Shown here piece by piece: positions 43,160 through 52,257 of a stretch of 64,000 bases of DNA; positions within the stretch are counted from its first letter, which is position 1, and every line of letters starts with the position of its first letter. The position numbers were made by a program, and so were the translations under genes. This stretch comes from Cupriavidus taiwanensis (GTDB lineage Bacteria > Pseudomonadota > Gammaproteobacteria > Burkholderiales > Burkholderiaceae): contig NZ_LT984804.1 of NCBI RefSeq assembly GCF_900250115.1, positions 1,317,301 through 1,381,300 on the forward strand, read 5' to 3'. The notes beneath the pieces were generated by a model, which saw only the letters and a program-made list of their open reading frames with translations, was not told the DNA's origin and searched no databases.

Positions 43160-44064
43160 GATCGCGGCCCCGCGCTGCGCGCGGCGCCCCCGTCTGCCGA
43201 CGTTTCGCGCACCGCCACGGTGGCGGTTCGCCCCGACACCAGGCGCACGTCGGCGGGCACGTCTTCCAGCACGATGCGCACCGGCACGCGCTGCGCCAGC
43301 CGGACCCAGTTGAAGGTGGGATTGACGTTGGGCAGCAGGTTGGAACCCGCGCTGCGGTCGCGGTCTTCGATGCCGGCGGCGATGCTCTGCACATGGCCGC
43401 GCAGGTGGCGGGGCTCGCCCATGATATGCACGTCGACCGTGCTGCCGACATGGATGCGGTGCAGCCTGGTTTCCTCGAAATACCCTTCCACGTGGAAGGA
43501 TCCGGCATCGACCATCGACAGCACCGGCCGCCCGGTCGACACGTAGTCGCCCAGGCGCGGCAGCCGGTCGTTGAGATAGCCCGCCACCGGGCTGCGCACG
43601 CTGGTGCGCTGCAGGTTCAGCCGGGCCAGCCGGACCGCGGCCTCGGCCTGCGCCAGCGCGGCCTGGCCTTGCTCCACGCGCGCACGCCCCTGTTCCGCGA
43701 CTTCGGCGGCGACCACGCCGTCCAGTTCGCGGTTGCGCGCGGCTTCGCGGCGCGCCTGCGCCAGCGCGGCACGCTGGGTCGCAAGCGTTGCCTGCGCCTG
43801 CTGCAGGGCAAGCGCGTAGCGGTCACGGTCGATCTCGAACAGGACTTCGCCGCGCTCGACGTACTGGTTGTCGCGCGCCAGCACGCGCGTGACCAGCCCC
43901 GAGACATCTGGCGCCACCTGGACGATGTCGGCACGCACATGGCCGTCGCGGGTCCAGGGCGCAGCAGTGTAGTAGTCCCACAGGTGGCGCAGCACCAGCA
44001 GCGCGGCAATGGCGGCCAGCAGAGTCGGCAGCACCGGAAGCAAGGGTCGGAGTCGGAAGGTCAT
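43156..44064 (-). CDS. HlyD/AaeA-type membrane fusion protein
   Basis: This 302-residue periplasmic adaptor is anchored by one N-terminal helix (LLPVLPTLLAAIAALLVLRHLW). Family motifs are APWTRDGHVRADIVQVAPDVSG (the AaeA/EmrA lipoyl start), a helical hairpin (residues 90-150), TSVRSPVAGYLNDRL and the barrel segment FHVEGYFEETRLHRI. It links the FUSC inner-membrane pump to the NodT channel. The ATG overlaps the DUF1656 stop and the stop overlaps the NodT start, so all three are translationally coupled. Confidence 0.93.
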   Translation of the reverse strand: MTFRLRPLLPVLPTLLAAIAALLVLRHLWDYYTAAPWTRDGHVRADIVQVAPDVSGLVTRVLARDNQYVERGEVLFEIDRDRYALALQQAQATLATQRAALAQARREAARNRELDGVVAAEVAEQGRARVEQGQAALAQAEAAVRLARLNLQRTSVRSPVAGYLNDRLPRLGDYVSTGRPVLSMVDAGSFHVEGYFEETRLHRIHVGSTVDVHIMGEPRHLRGHVQSIAAGIEDRDRSAGSNLLPNVNPTFNWVRLAQRVPVRIVLEDVPADVRLVSGRTATVAVRETSADGGAARSAGPRS

Positions 44065-44279
44065 GATGGCAGTCCGGGCAGCGCGGCAAACACGGCGGCG
44101 ACGGCGCCCAGGACGATCACATAGAGGGAAAGGTTGAACAGCGAGCGGTGCCAGATATGGCGGTAGCAGCCGAGTGCGGCGAGCACCATGCGGATTGCCG
44201 TGGCCACGGCAAAGGCGAGCACGGCCAGCACCAGCACGCCGGGGACGAACACGCCGTAGAGGTCGATTTCACTAAGCAT
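44061..44279 (-). CDS. DUF1656 (AaeX-like) small membrane protein
   Basis: This 72-residue protein has two membrane helices and the family start SEIDLYGVFVPGVLV. In E. coli the equivalent aaeX accompanies aaeAB, the p-hydroxybenzoic acid efflux system, and its role is unknown. It lies 24 bp after the FUSC gene and overlaps the HlyD gene by 4 bp. Confidence 0.92.
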   Translation of the reverse strand: MLSEIDLYGVFVPGVLVLAVLAFAVATAIRMVLAALGCYRHIWHRSLFNLSLYVIVLGAVAAVFAALPGLPS

Positions 44280-44303
44280 GAGGTGCAGCGCAGCTCGTGT
44301 GGA

Positions 44304-46295
44304 TCAGCGGGACGGGGACATGGCCAACAGCGGGAGCAGCGTGACCTGCAGCACCACCAGCGCGCCCAGCGTGCCGCGCTGGCCGGCGTGGCCGCTCGCC
44401 GCCACCGCTGCCATGGCCTCGTCCACGGCGGCGCCCAGGCCCGCCGGTGCCGGTACGCGCCGGCCCGCGCGCAGCTGGGCGCGGAAATGCCGCGCCACCG
44501 CGGCCAGCACGCGGCGCACCAGCTTGCGCGCCGGCGGCGGCAGCTCCGGCAGCGCCTGGTGCAGCGCCAGCGCGCAATAGCCGACCTGCAGCGCATGGAA
44601 GCCGTCCGCGGACAAGGGATCGCCGGCCGCGCCCAGGCGCGGCACCAGCTGGCCCAGGCGGTCCAGCATGCGCGCGCCCAGCCGCGCATCGCCATCGCTG
44701 GCGCGCATCGTGGCGGCCTGCGCCAGATCGTGCCAGCTGGCGCGCACCAGCCGCCGTGCCGCGGCGCGCGCGCCGAACGGGCGTGCCGCCACCGACCACA
44801 GCGGCGCGAACAGCATGGCCACGGCGCTGGCCAGGCAGGTATTGAAAAACGCGAGGAAGTCCGCGTCGAACACCGCCTGCACGTTGGCGAAGGCGGCGGT
44901 GTTGACCGACAGCAGCATCGCGATCAGCTGGAACCCCGGCCGCGAAATCAGCAGGCCGATGCCGAGATAGGGCAGCGCCAGCAGCGCGGCCAGCGCTTCG
45001 AAGGTGTGCGCATGCGGCACCACCAGGAACAGGTAGCCGGACGAAATCAGCAGGCAGATCGCGCTCCAGCGCACGAAGGCGCCGGCCATGCGCCGCGGCT
45101 CGTCGACCGCGGCAAAGAAGCAGCACGCGATCGAAGCCACCACCACCGCTCCCGCGCCATCCTCCCAGCCCGACAAGATCCACAGCAGCCCGGCGCAGAA
45201 CACCGCCAGTCCGCTCGACACGGCGCCGAACAGCAGCATGCCGTGGTCATGGTGAAGGCCCGCGGCTTCCGTCCCGGCCTCGCCGCGCGGCAGCGGCGTG
45301 CCGGCGCGGTGGTCGCCGATGCCTTGCTGCAGGGCGCGGCATTCGCCGTACAGGGCGCAGAGGCGCTGCAACTGGTCGAGCGCCGTGGCGGCAAGGCGCT
45401 CATGCCAGCCGCCCGGGCCGGGCCCGGAAGCGCGCCCCAGGCCTGCGTGCGCGGCGGCAGGCGCGGTGGCGGCGTCGCCGGCGAGCCAGGCGGCCGTCGC
45501 CGCCAGCGCCGCGCGCAGGTCCGCGGGGATGCCGCCGGGGTGGCAGCGCAGCGCCTGCAGCACGCTGTCCAGCGACGACAGCAGCGGCATCAGCATGGTC
45601 ATGCGCCGGCGCAGCGCGCGCGCATGGCGCAGTGTGTGGCTGCCTTCGGTGTCATAGGCCAGCTGGCTGATCAGCTGGTCCAGTTGCAGGATGTCGGCGG
45701 CCAGCCGGTGGCGGCTGTGGTCGGCGCGCGGGCTGCCAAGGAGGAGGTCCGAGGCCCACGCGGCGGCGTCGGCCAGCCAGGTCTCGGCACGCGCGCGCAG
45801 CGCCAGGGCGACCTTGGCCGGCAACACCACCGAGCCCACCAGTCCGGCGCAGACGATGCCGATCACGATCTCCTCGATCCGTGCCACGGCGATATCGAAG
45901 ATCTGCGCCGGCTGGCTCACCGCCGGCAAGGCCACGATCGGCAGCGTGTAGGCCGCCAGCAGGCACACGTAGCTGCGCGGCGTGCGCTGCAGCAGCGACA
46001 GGTACACCAGCACGCTGATCCACAGCGCGATCGCGCCCATCAGCATGATCGGCATATTGACCAGTTGCGGCACCGTCGCCACCGCGGCGGTCGCGCCCAG
46101 CACGGTGCCGGCGACGCGATACGCCGCCTTGGACCGGGTCGCGCCGGTGAGCGGGTGCGAGACGAAGTACACCGTCGCCATGGCCCAGTACGGCCGCGCC
46201 AGGCCCAGCGCCAGCGCGATGTAGAGCGCGAGCATCGCGGCGGCGAATGCCTTCAGCGAGAACAGCCACTGTCGTGCATTCGGCCAGCTAGCCAT
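44304..46295 (-). CDS. FUSC/AaeB-family aromatic acid exporter
   Basis: This 663-residue inner-membrane pump is built as two repeats of about six helices separated by long cytoplasmic stretches. The FUSC signature is in YWAMATVYFVSHPLTGATRSKAAYRVAGTVLGA. The second membrane block (AVFCAGLLWILSGWEDGAG.., DEPRRMAGAFVRWSAICLL) is typical of AaeB. It exports hydroxylated aromatic acids in characterised relatives. It is the first gene of the operon, divergent from a LysR regulator. Confidence 0.92.
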   Translation of the reverse strand: MASWPNARQWLFSLKAFAAAMLALYIALALGLARPYWAMATVYFVSHPLTGATRSKAAYRVAGTVLGATAAVATVPQLVNMPIMLMGAIALWISVLVYLSLLQRTPRSYVCLLAAYTLPIVALPAVSQPAQIFDIAVARIEEIVIGIVCAGLVGSVVLPAKVALALRARAETWLADAAAWASDLLLGSPRADHSRHRLAADILQLDQLISQLAYDTEGSHTLRHARALRRRMTMLMPLLSSLDSVLQALRCHPGGIPADLRAALAATAAWLAGDAATAPAAAHAGLGRASGPGPGGWHERLAATALDQLQRLCALYGECRALQQGIGDHRAGTPLPRGEAGTEAAGLHHDHGMLLFGAVSSGLAVFCAGLLWILSGWEDGAGAVVVASIACCFFAAVDEPRRMAGAFVRWSAICLLISSGYLFLVVPHAHTFEALAALLALPYLGIGLLISRPGFQLIAMLLSVNTAAFANVQAVFDADFLAFFNTCLASAVAMLFAPLWSVAARPFGARAAARRLVRASWHDLAQAATMRASDGDARLGARMLDRLGQLVPRLGAAGDPLSADGFHALQVGYCALALHQALPELPPPARKLVRRVLAAVARHFRAQLRAGRRVPAPAGLGAAVDEAMAAVAASGHAGQRGTLGALVVLQVTLLPLLAMSPSR

Positions 46296-46491
46296 GGAGC
46301 GGGGTCTTGTAGGGAAGTTGGGGGCGCTTGCCGCCGCCTGCCGCTCCGCGCTTCATTGGGGGCGCGGTCCGGGCCGGGGCGACATGTTGGGAGCGAAGTG
46401 TAGCCGTACCTTTCGCATTCCCTTCATGATTTAATATTGGTTTGTTCATTCGTATTCTTCATGGGGCGGCGCGTCCGTCCTTCACGCCAAC

Positions 46492-47397
46492 ATGCCCATC
46501 GATATCCGCGCGCTGCGCTATTTCGTCGAGACCGCGCGGCTGCGCAGCTTTACCCAGGCCGCCTCGTCGCTGTTCGTGACCCAGTCGACCATCAGCAAGA
46601 TGGTCCGCCAGCTCGAGGATGAAGTCGGCCAGCCGCTGCTGATCCGCGAAGGCAAGAGCGTGCGCCTGACCGATGTCGGCCGCGTGGTGTACGAGCGCGG
46701 CCAGGAGGCGCTGGGCGTGGTGCACCGGCTGACGCTGGAGGTCTCCGACCTGTCGTCGCTGGGGCGGGGGCAGCTGACGGTCGGCATCCCGCCGATGGTC
46801 AACCTGTTTTTCTCGCCGGCGGTCAGCGCGTTCCGGCAGCGCTATCCCAACCTGTCACTGACGCTGGACGAGCACGGCGGCCAGGTGGTGGAGCAACTGG
46901 TGGCCAGCGGCGAGCTCGAGGTGGGCGCCACGGTGCTGCCCGGCGACAGCGGCCTGGCGCTGGAAACGCGCCAGTTCGGCCGCCATCCGATCTGGGCGGT
47001 GGGGCCGCGCAAGGCGGCCTGGGCGCGCGGGCGCACGGTGTCGCTGGCGGCGCTGCGCGACGAGCCGCTGGTGATGCTGACCGAGGATTTCTCGCTGACG
47101 CGCAAGCTGCGCCAGGCCTTCCTGGAGGCCCGCATCGAGCCGCGCGTGGTGGCGCGCAGCGGGCACTGGGATTTCCTGGCGTCGATGGCGGCGGCGGGGC
47201 TGGGCACCACCTTCCTGCCCCAGCCGCTGGCCGAGCGCCTGCAGGCCCAGGACACACTGGCCATGGCGCGCCTGACCGAACCCGCGGTCGACTGGACCAT
47301 GGCCCATATCTGGTCGCCGGGACGCTACCTGTCGCACGCCGCGCGGGCGTGGCTGGCGGTGTGCGAAGAGGTGCTGGGCAACGGGCGCGCGGGCTGA
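46492..47397 (+). CDS. LysR-family regulator, divergent from efflux operon
   Basis: This 301-residue protein has the helix-turn-helix in RYFVETARLRSFTQAASSLFVTQSTISKMVRQLEDEVGQ and a LysR substrate domain starting at GRGQLTVGIPPMVN. The 196-bp divergent gap to the FUSC gene is AT-rich around 46420-46460 and is the likely shared operator region. By analogy with AaeR it probably activates the exporter in response to aromatic acids (inference). Confidence 0.92.
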   Translation: MPIDIRALRYFVETARLRSFTQAASSLFVTQSTISKMVRQLEDEVGQPLLIREGKSVRLTDVGRVVYERGQEALGVVHRLTLEVSDLSSLGRGQLTVGIPPMVNLFFSPAVSAFRQRYPNLSLTLDEHGGQVVEQLVASGELEVGATVLPGDSGLALETRQFGRHPIWAVGPRKAAWARGRTVSLAALRDEPLVMLTEDFSLTRKLRQAFLEARIEPRVVARSGHWDFLASMAAAGLGTTFLPQPLAERLQAQDTLAMARLTEPAVDWTMAHIWSPGRYLSHAARAWLAVCEEVLGNGRAG

Positions 47398-47407
47398 GCC
47401 AGCCGGC

Positions 47408-47971
47408 TCACTTGCCGCGGCACTGGTCGGGCGGGATGTCGAGCAGCACCAGCGGCTTCGGCCCCGCCGCATAGTGATAACGCAGCCGGATCCCCAGCTT
47501 GCCCAGCACCGGCACATCCGGGTTGCGGCAGATGCCGCGCTCGAGGATCGGCTTGGCCGTGGCCATGAAATCACGGGTGTCGTCGCGGCCGGCATCGATG
47601 CCGGAGACCTTCAGGTGGAAATCGACGATCTTGCCGGGCCTGGCCACGCAGCCGTCAAAGCGCGTGGTGTCGTCGAGGTCGACCGGCCCCGCGCGCATCA
47701 GCTCCTGGCAGGCGAGGCGCAGTTGGCGGTCGGCGTCGCCGGTCGTCAGGCGCGTGACCCCGCGCATGCCGGTCGGCTTGCCGCGCACCGTGCCCAGCAG
47801 CAGCGTGGCAAGCTCCGACAGCGGCGGCGGCGCGGCCGCGGTGGCGGCCTGCGTGGCGGGAATGGCAAGGATCGTCGCCAGCAACGACAGCCCGAGGTGG
47901 ACGGCGGGGCGGCGCCAGCGGCAGAGAGCAGGGGCGGGAACGGCGTGGACGGCGGCGGGGCAAGGGGGCAT
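47408..47971 (-). CDS. exported Cys-containing protein, paralogue of 6155-6742
   Basis: This 187-residue protein has a long Arg/Pro-containing n-region and a signal-type helix (LGLSLLATILAIPATQA). The mature domain aligns by eye with the 6155-6742 product: CQEL..GPVDLDDTTRFDGC, GKIVDFHLKV, PILERGICRNPDVPVLGKLG, LRYHY and a final PPDQC. The four Cys, the D-x-x-TR and the IC-x-N-x-DV..KLG positions coincide. Family and function are unknown. An internal ATG would shorten the n-region. It converges on the LysR gene 10 bp away. Confidence 0.7.
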   Translation of the reverse strand: MPPCPAAVHAVPAPALCRWRRPAVHLGLSLLATILAIPATQAATAAAPPPLSELATLLLGTVRGKPTGMRGVTRLTTGDADRQLRLACQELMRAGPVDLDDTTRFDGCVARPGKIVDFHLKVSGIDAGRDDTRDFMATAKPILERGICRNPDVPVLGKLGIRLRYHYAAGPKPLVLLDIPPDQCRGK

Positions 47972-48137
47972 GACGCAGACAGAACGGGGCGGCGGGTGCG
48001 CTGCTACTTTAGCCCTGTGTCCTTGCCGCCGTTGTCAGGCTTTGTCCTACGTTGCAACGGCGCGCTTGCCGTGCCGGTGCCGGCATGCCAGCGGTAGAAT
48101 CGCGGTTCCGCCCGACCTGCGCGCCGCCTCCATCGCC

Positions 48138-48644
48138 ATGCCCCTGCAAATCCGCCCCGAGGTACCAGCCGATGCCGACGCCATCGCCCGGCTGACCACT
48201 GCCGCCTTCCTGAGCGCACCGCATGCCAGCCAGACCGAGGCGTTCATCGTCAATGCGCTGCGCCGGGCCGGCCAGCTGACGGTGTCGCTGGTGGCGCAGG
48301 ACGGCGATGCGCTGGTCGGGCACGTTGCGGTCTCGCCGGTCGCGATATCTTCCGGCGCGCCCGCATGGCATGGACTGGGGCCGCTGTCGGTGGTGCCGCC
48401 GCGGCAGGGGCAGGGCATCGGCGCGCAACTGGTGCGCGCCGCGCTGGCGGCATTGCGCCGCCAGGGTGCGGCCGGCTGCGTAGTGCTGGGCGAGCCGGCC
48501 TACTACGGCCGCTTCGGCTTTGCCGCGCAGCCCGGACTGGTGCTGCCGGGCGTGCCGCCGGAATACTTCCAGGCGCTGGCCTTCGACGGCGCCCCTGCGG
48601 TCGGTACGGTCAGCTATCACGACGCCTTCAACGCCACCGCCTGA
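48138..48644 (+). CDS. GNAT-family N-acetyltransferase
   Basis: This 168-residue acetyltransferase has the acetyl-CoA-binding motif A in LGPLSVVPPRQGQGIGAQLVRAAL (Q/R-x-x-G-x-G) and the YYGRFGFAAQPGL segment found in the YhbS-like group. The substrate is unknown. The reading frame is open far upstream, but homology starts at MPLQIRPEVPADA. It converges on the P450 gene with a 9-bp gap. Confidence 0.88.
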   Translation: MPLQIRPEVPADADAIARLTTAAFLSAPHASQTEAFIVNALRRAGQLTVSLVAQDGDALVGHVAVSPVAISSGAPAWHGLGPLSVVPPRQGQGIGAQLVRAALAALRRQGAAGCVVLGEPAYYGRFGFAAQPGLVLPGVPPEYFQALAFDGAPAVGTVSYHDAFNATA

Positions 48645-48653
48645 GGCCGGCGC

Positions 48654-50996
48654 TCAGAGTTCCAGCACCAACCGGCCGCCGCCGCAGGCGCGCGAGCAGC
48701 ACGCCATCATGCGCTGGTTGGCGTCGCGCTCGACGCGCGTCAGCACCACGTCGCGGTGATCGACCTGGCCGGCCAGCACACGCACCTCGCACGAGCCGCA
48801 CAGGCCTTCCTCGCAGTCGCTCTGGACGTCGATATTGGCGCCGCGCAGCGCGCCCAGCAGGGTCTGTCCGGCCGGCACTTCCAGCACCAGGCCGGAGTCC
48901 TTCAGCTCCACGGTAAAGGGCTGCTCCTGCGATGCATCCAGGGTGCCGAGCCGCGAGACGAAATGCTCGACCCGCAGCGCGTCTGCCGGCCATGCCGCGC
49001 AGCATTCGGCCAGCGCATCCAGCAGTCGCTGCGGGCCGCAGGCATAGATCTGGGTGTGCGGGTCGGGCTGCGCCAGCAGCTTGCCGAAGTCGGCGCGCCG
49101 GCCTTCGTCGCTGGCGTGGACCTGCAGCCGCGCACCGTGCAGCGCCTGCAGTTCGTCGAGCATGGCCATGGCCCGGCGCGAGCGCCCGCAATAGTGAAAC
49201 TCGTAGTCGATGCCGAGCGCGCGGGCGCGGCGCGCCATCGCGCTCACCGGCGTCACGCCGATGCCGCCGGCAATGAAGATGGCCCGCCCGCATTGCTCGT
49301 CGAAGCGGAAATGGTTGCGCGGGCCGCGGATGCGCAGGCGGTCACCGGCGCTGACGCTGCCATGGAGCCAGGCGGAGCCGCCGCGGCTGGCGGGATCGCG
49401 CAGCACCGCGATCTCGAGCGCCGCCGCATCGTCCGGGTCGCCGCACAGCGAATACTGGCGCGACAGCCCGGTGTCGCCGCATTCCACGTCGATATGCGAG
49501 CCCGGCGCCCAGCGCGGCAGCGGCTTGCCGTCGGGCGCCACCAGCCGCAGCCGCAGCACACCGTCGGCGGCCGGCGTGGCACGCTCGACCACCACCGTGC
49601 GGGCGATGGTGTGCGCCGACGGCTCGCCGATGCGCACCGGCTGGCGCACCACCAGCAAGGCGGGGTCGCGGCGCTCCGGGTTGTGCGCGGGGTCCCACTC
49701 CACCAGCAGGTGCTCGGGGCCGCGGAACGAGGTGTTGGGCACATAGGTGAAGGTCTGCTCGGCCAGGCGCATATGTGGCAGCCGGCGCGTCAGTTCTTCC
49801 AGGAAAACCTGCATCTCCATGCGCGCCAGGTTCTTGCCCATGCACTGGTGCGAGCCGTAGCCGAAGGTCAGCTGCTCGCTGGCGTTGTCGCGGCGGATAT
49901 CGAACAGGTCGGCGTCGGCGAAATGGCGCTCGTCATGGTTGGCCGACGAGGTCACGATCAGCAGCTTGCTGCCCGCCGGCAGGCGGATGCCCCCCACTTC
50001 TGCGTCGCGCGTGACCAGCCGGCGCCACGCCGCCACCGAGCCGTTATGGCGCAGGCATTCCTCGACCGCATTGGGAATCAGCGCGGGGTCTTCGCACAGC
50101 TCGCGCCACGCGTCCGGATGCTGCAGCAACAGCTTGATGGCGTTGGCCGAGGCGTTGGCGGTGGTCTCGTGCGCGGCGACGATGCCGGCCATCATCATCG
50201 AATGCAGGTAGGAGTCGGTCACCACCTCGGGCAGTTCCTTCTGCTTGCGCAGCCCGTACTGCATCCAGCCCGGGCCGGACGGGTCGGCGCGCATCTTGTC
50301 GAGGATGCGGCCGGCCAGTTGCCAGAAGTTGCCCACCGCGTGCGCCACCGCCACCTGCTCTTCCGGCTTCGGCCGGCCCCAGGTGTTGACGGTATGGGCA
50401 ATGGAGTACTGGCGCAGCAGGTCCATGTCCTCCTCGGGCACGCCCAGGAAATGCAGCGCCACCGTCAGCGGCACCTCCCACAGCATCTGGTCGACCAGGT
50501 CGGCGCGGCCATCGTCGATAAAGCGGTCGACATACTCCCGCGTCAGGCGCCGCACCAGCGGCTCGTGGTGCGCCAGTTCGGCAGGCGTGAACGGCGCCAT
50601 CAGCGCGCGCCGGCGCGGCATGTGGGCCGGCTCGTCCTCGTTGACCAGGGTGCGGTTCATGGCGTAGCCGTAGCTGGCCAGCACGGCGTTGGCCTCGTCG
50701 CCGGTGGGGGTGATCTTTTCCAGCGCGATCGACGGGCTGAAGGTCAGGTTGTCGCGGAAGATCGCCTTGATGTCGTGGTAGCGCGTGACCACCCAGTAGC
50801 CCAGCTGCGGGCTGTAGAACACCGGCTCCTGCTCGCGCGACCAGCGCACGTATTCGGGCGGGTCCTGCTGGTAGCCGTCGCCGAAGGGATCGAACTGCGC
50901 CGCGTTGTGGCTGACCGGGCAGCCGTTGGGTGCGGTCAGCGTGCTGTGGTCGATCGGACAGCCGCCGCGGGCGGCGCCGGGGGAGGGGATGGTCAT
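48654..50996 (-). CDS. self-sufficient cytochrome P450 (CYP116B type)
   Basis: This 780-residue fusion carries a haem monooxygenase and its own phthalate-dioxygenase-reductase-like electron chain. P450 part (1-450): the I-helix AGIVAAHETTANA, ExxR in VEECLRHNGSV and the haem loop FGYGSHQCMGKNLAR (Cys about residue 389). Reductase part: FMN motif RQYSLCGDPDD, NAD(P) motif IAGGIGVTPVSAMA, and a C-terminal 2Fe-2S ferredoxin with CEEGLCGSC plus a later Cys. It hydroxylates or dealkylates small molecules with NADPH and O2. It lies 87 bp downstream of the TctC gene and is likely co-transcribed. Confidence 0.94.
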   Translation of the reverse strand: MTIPSPGAARGGCPIDHSTLTAPNGCPVSHNAAQFDPFGDGYQQDPPEYVRWSREQEPVFYSPQLGYWVVTRYHDIKAIFRDNLTFSPSIALEKITPTGDEANAVLASYGYAMNRTLVNEDEPAHMPRRRALMAPFTPAELAHHEPLVRRLTREYVDRFIDDGRADLVDQMLWEVPLTVALHFLGVPEEDMDLLRQYSIAHTVNTWGRPKPEEQVAVAHAVGNFWQLAGRILDKMRADPSGPGWMQYGLRKQKELPEVVTDSYLHSMMMAGIVAAHETTANASANAIKLLLQHPDAWRELCEDPALIPNAVEECLRHNGSVAAWRRLVTRDAEVGGIRLPAGSKLLIVTSSANHDERHFADADLFDIRRDNASEQLTFGYGSHQCMGKNLARMEMQVFLEELTRRLPHMRLAEQTFTYVPNTSFRGPEHLLVEWDPAHNPERRDPALLVVRQPVRIGEPSAHTIARTVVVERATPAADGVLRLRLVAPDGKPLPRWAPGSHIDVECGDTGLSRQYSLCGDPDDAAALEIAVLRDPASRGGSAWLHGSVSAGDRLRIRGPRNHFRFDEQCGRAIFIAGGIGVTPVSAMARRARALGIDYEFHYCGRSRRAMAMLDELQALHGARLQVHASDEGRRADFGKLLAQPDPHTQIYACGPQRLLDALAECCAAWPADALRVEHFVSRLGTLDASQEQPFTVELKDSGLVLEVPAGQTLLGALRGANIDVQSDCEEGLCGSCEVRVLAGQVDHRDVVLTRVERDANQRMMACCSRACGGGRLVLEL

Positions 50997-51083
50997 GCTA
51001 CGGACTCCTGGCAGGCATCGATGCCTGGCAAAAAGCGCTGGCCGTCCGGGCGTGCCGCAGGCCAGCCGGTGTTGCGTCCGGAC

Positions 51084-52078
51084 TCAGTTGTCCAGCGTGA
51101 TCTTCAGGTCGCGGATCAGCCTGGTCCAGCGGCCGGACTCGCTGCGCAGCAGCTCGCTGAACTGCGCCGGCGTATTGCCCACGGGCTCGACGCCGAAGTC
51201 CACCAGCCGCTTGTTGACGGCCGGCTCGCGGATGGCCGCGACCACGTCCTTGTTGAGCGCATTGATCACCTCCGGCGGAGTGCCGGCCGGCACCACCATG
51301 CCCACCAGCGCGGCGGCTTCGACGCGCGGATAGCCCAGCTCGGCGAAGGTCGGCACCTCCGGCAGCTGCGGCAGGCGGGTGGCATTGGCCACGGCCAGCG
51401 GGCGCACCTTGCCGCCCTTGATGAAGCCGGCGCCGGCGGCGTAGTCCACCATCATCGCGGCGACCTGGCCGGCGGCCACGTCCGACAGCGCGGGCGCGGC
51501 GCCGCGGTACGGCGCATGCGTCATCGGCAGGCCGGCCTCCACCTTCAGCAGCTCCATCGCCAGGTGGTGCGGGCTGCCCGCGCCGGCCGAGCCGTAGTTG
51601 ATGCCGCCCTGCGTGGCCTTGGCCTGCGCGATGAATTCCTTGGCCGTCTTGGCCGGGCTGCCGGCACCGACCACCAGGATCATCGGGAAGCGGCCCAGCA
51701 GCGTCACCGGGGCCAGGTCCTTGGCAGGGCTGTAGGACAGCGACTTGTACAGCACGGGATTGAACACCAGCGTGCCGTTGTCGGCCGACAGCACGGTATA
51801 GCCGTCGGCAGCCGCGCGCGCGGTCTCGGCCGCGCCGATGGCGGTATTGCCGCCGGGCTTGTTGTCCACCACCACCGGTTGTCCCACCTTGGCCGACAGG
51901 CCCTGGCCGATGGTGCGCGCGAGGAAATCCGAGCCACCACCGGCAGCGTACGGGACGATCCAGCGGATCGGCTTGGCGGATAGGGATCGGCGGCGTGGGC
52001 GGCGTTCGCGGCCAGCATCGGCAAGGTCAGCGCGCCAAGGGACAGGCGCACGGCAAGAGCAAAGCGGGGGCGGGGCAT
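51084..52078 (-). pseudogene. TctC/Bug-family solute-binding protein, frameshifted after signal peptide
   Basis: The signal peptide (MPRPRFALAVRLSLGALTLP, then AANAAHAADPYP) is read from the ATG at 52078, with GGAGAC upstream. The mature protein (AKPIRWIVPYAAGGGSDFLA.. to DLKITLDN) continues in the next frame. The switch is near 51977, where adding one G to CCGCC would restore the common PYPAKPIRWIVPY junction. Bug proteins bind carboxylates for tripartite transporters or sensing. As it stands, the gene would give no exported product unless the missing base is a sequencing error. Confidence 0.85.
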
Positions 52079-52129
52079 GGTTCTTGTCTCCTGAAGGATG
52101 GACCGGGTCCTGGCCCGGGTTTTCTGATT

Positions 52130-52155
52130 TGCGTAAATCATATACGCATTGCGTA
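52130..52155. promoter_or_regulatory. probable IclR-type operator
   Basis: TGCGTA (52130-52135), N7, TACGCA (52143-52148) form a perfect inverted repeat, and a third TGCGTA half-site (52150-52155) follows exactly 20 bp after the first. The patch is AT-rich and lies between the divergent TctC and IclR genes, as expected for an autoregulated IclR operator. Confidence 0.7.
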
Positions 52156-52257
52156 ATGATTGAATGCGGGTTAACCTTGAACCGGCTCCCCGTCACGGTG
52201 TGGCATCGTCCGCTGTCGCCGTGAACCCCCGCATCAGTCGCATAGCTCCGTCCCGTC

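Noticed and set aside
48756..51983. 1075-codon open frame antisense to the P450 gene
   Set aside because: Same shadow effect: low-complexity Arg/Ala/Gly composition, spans two well-recognised minus-strand genes.
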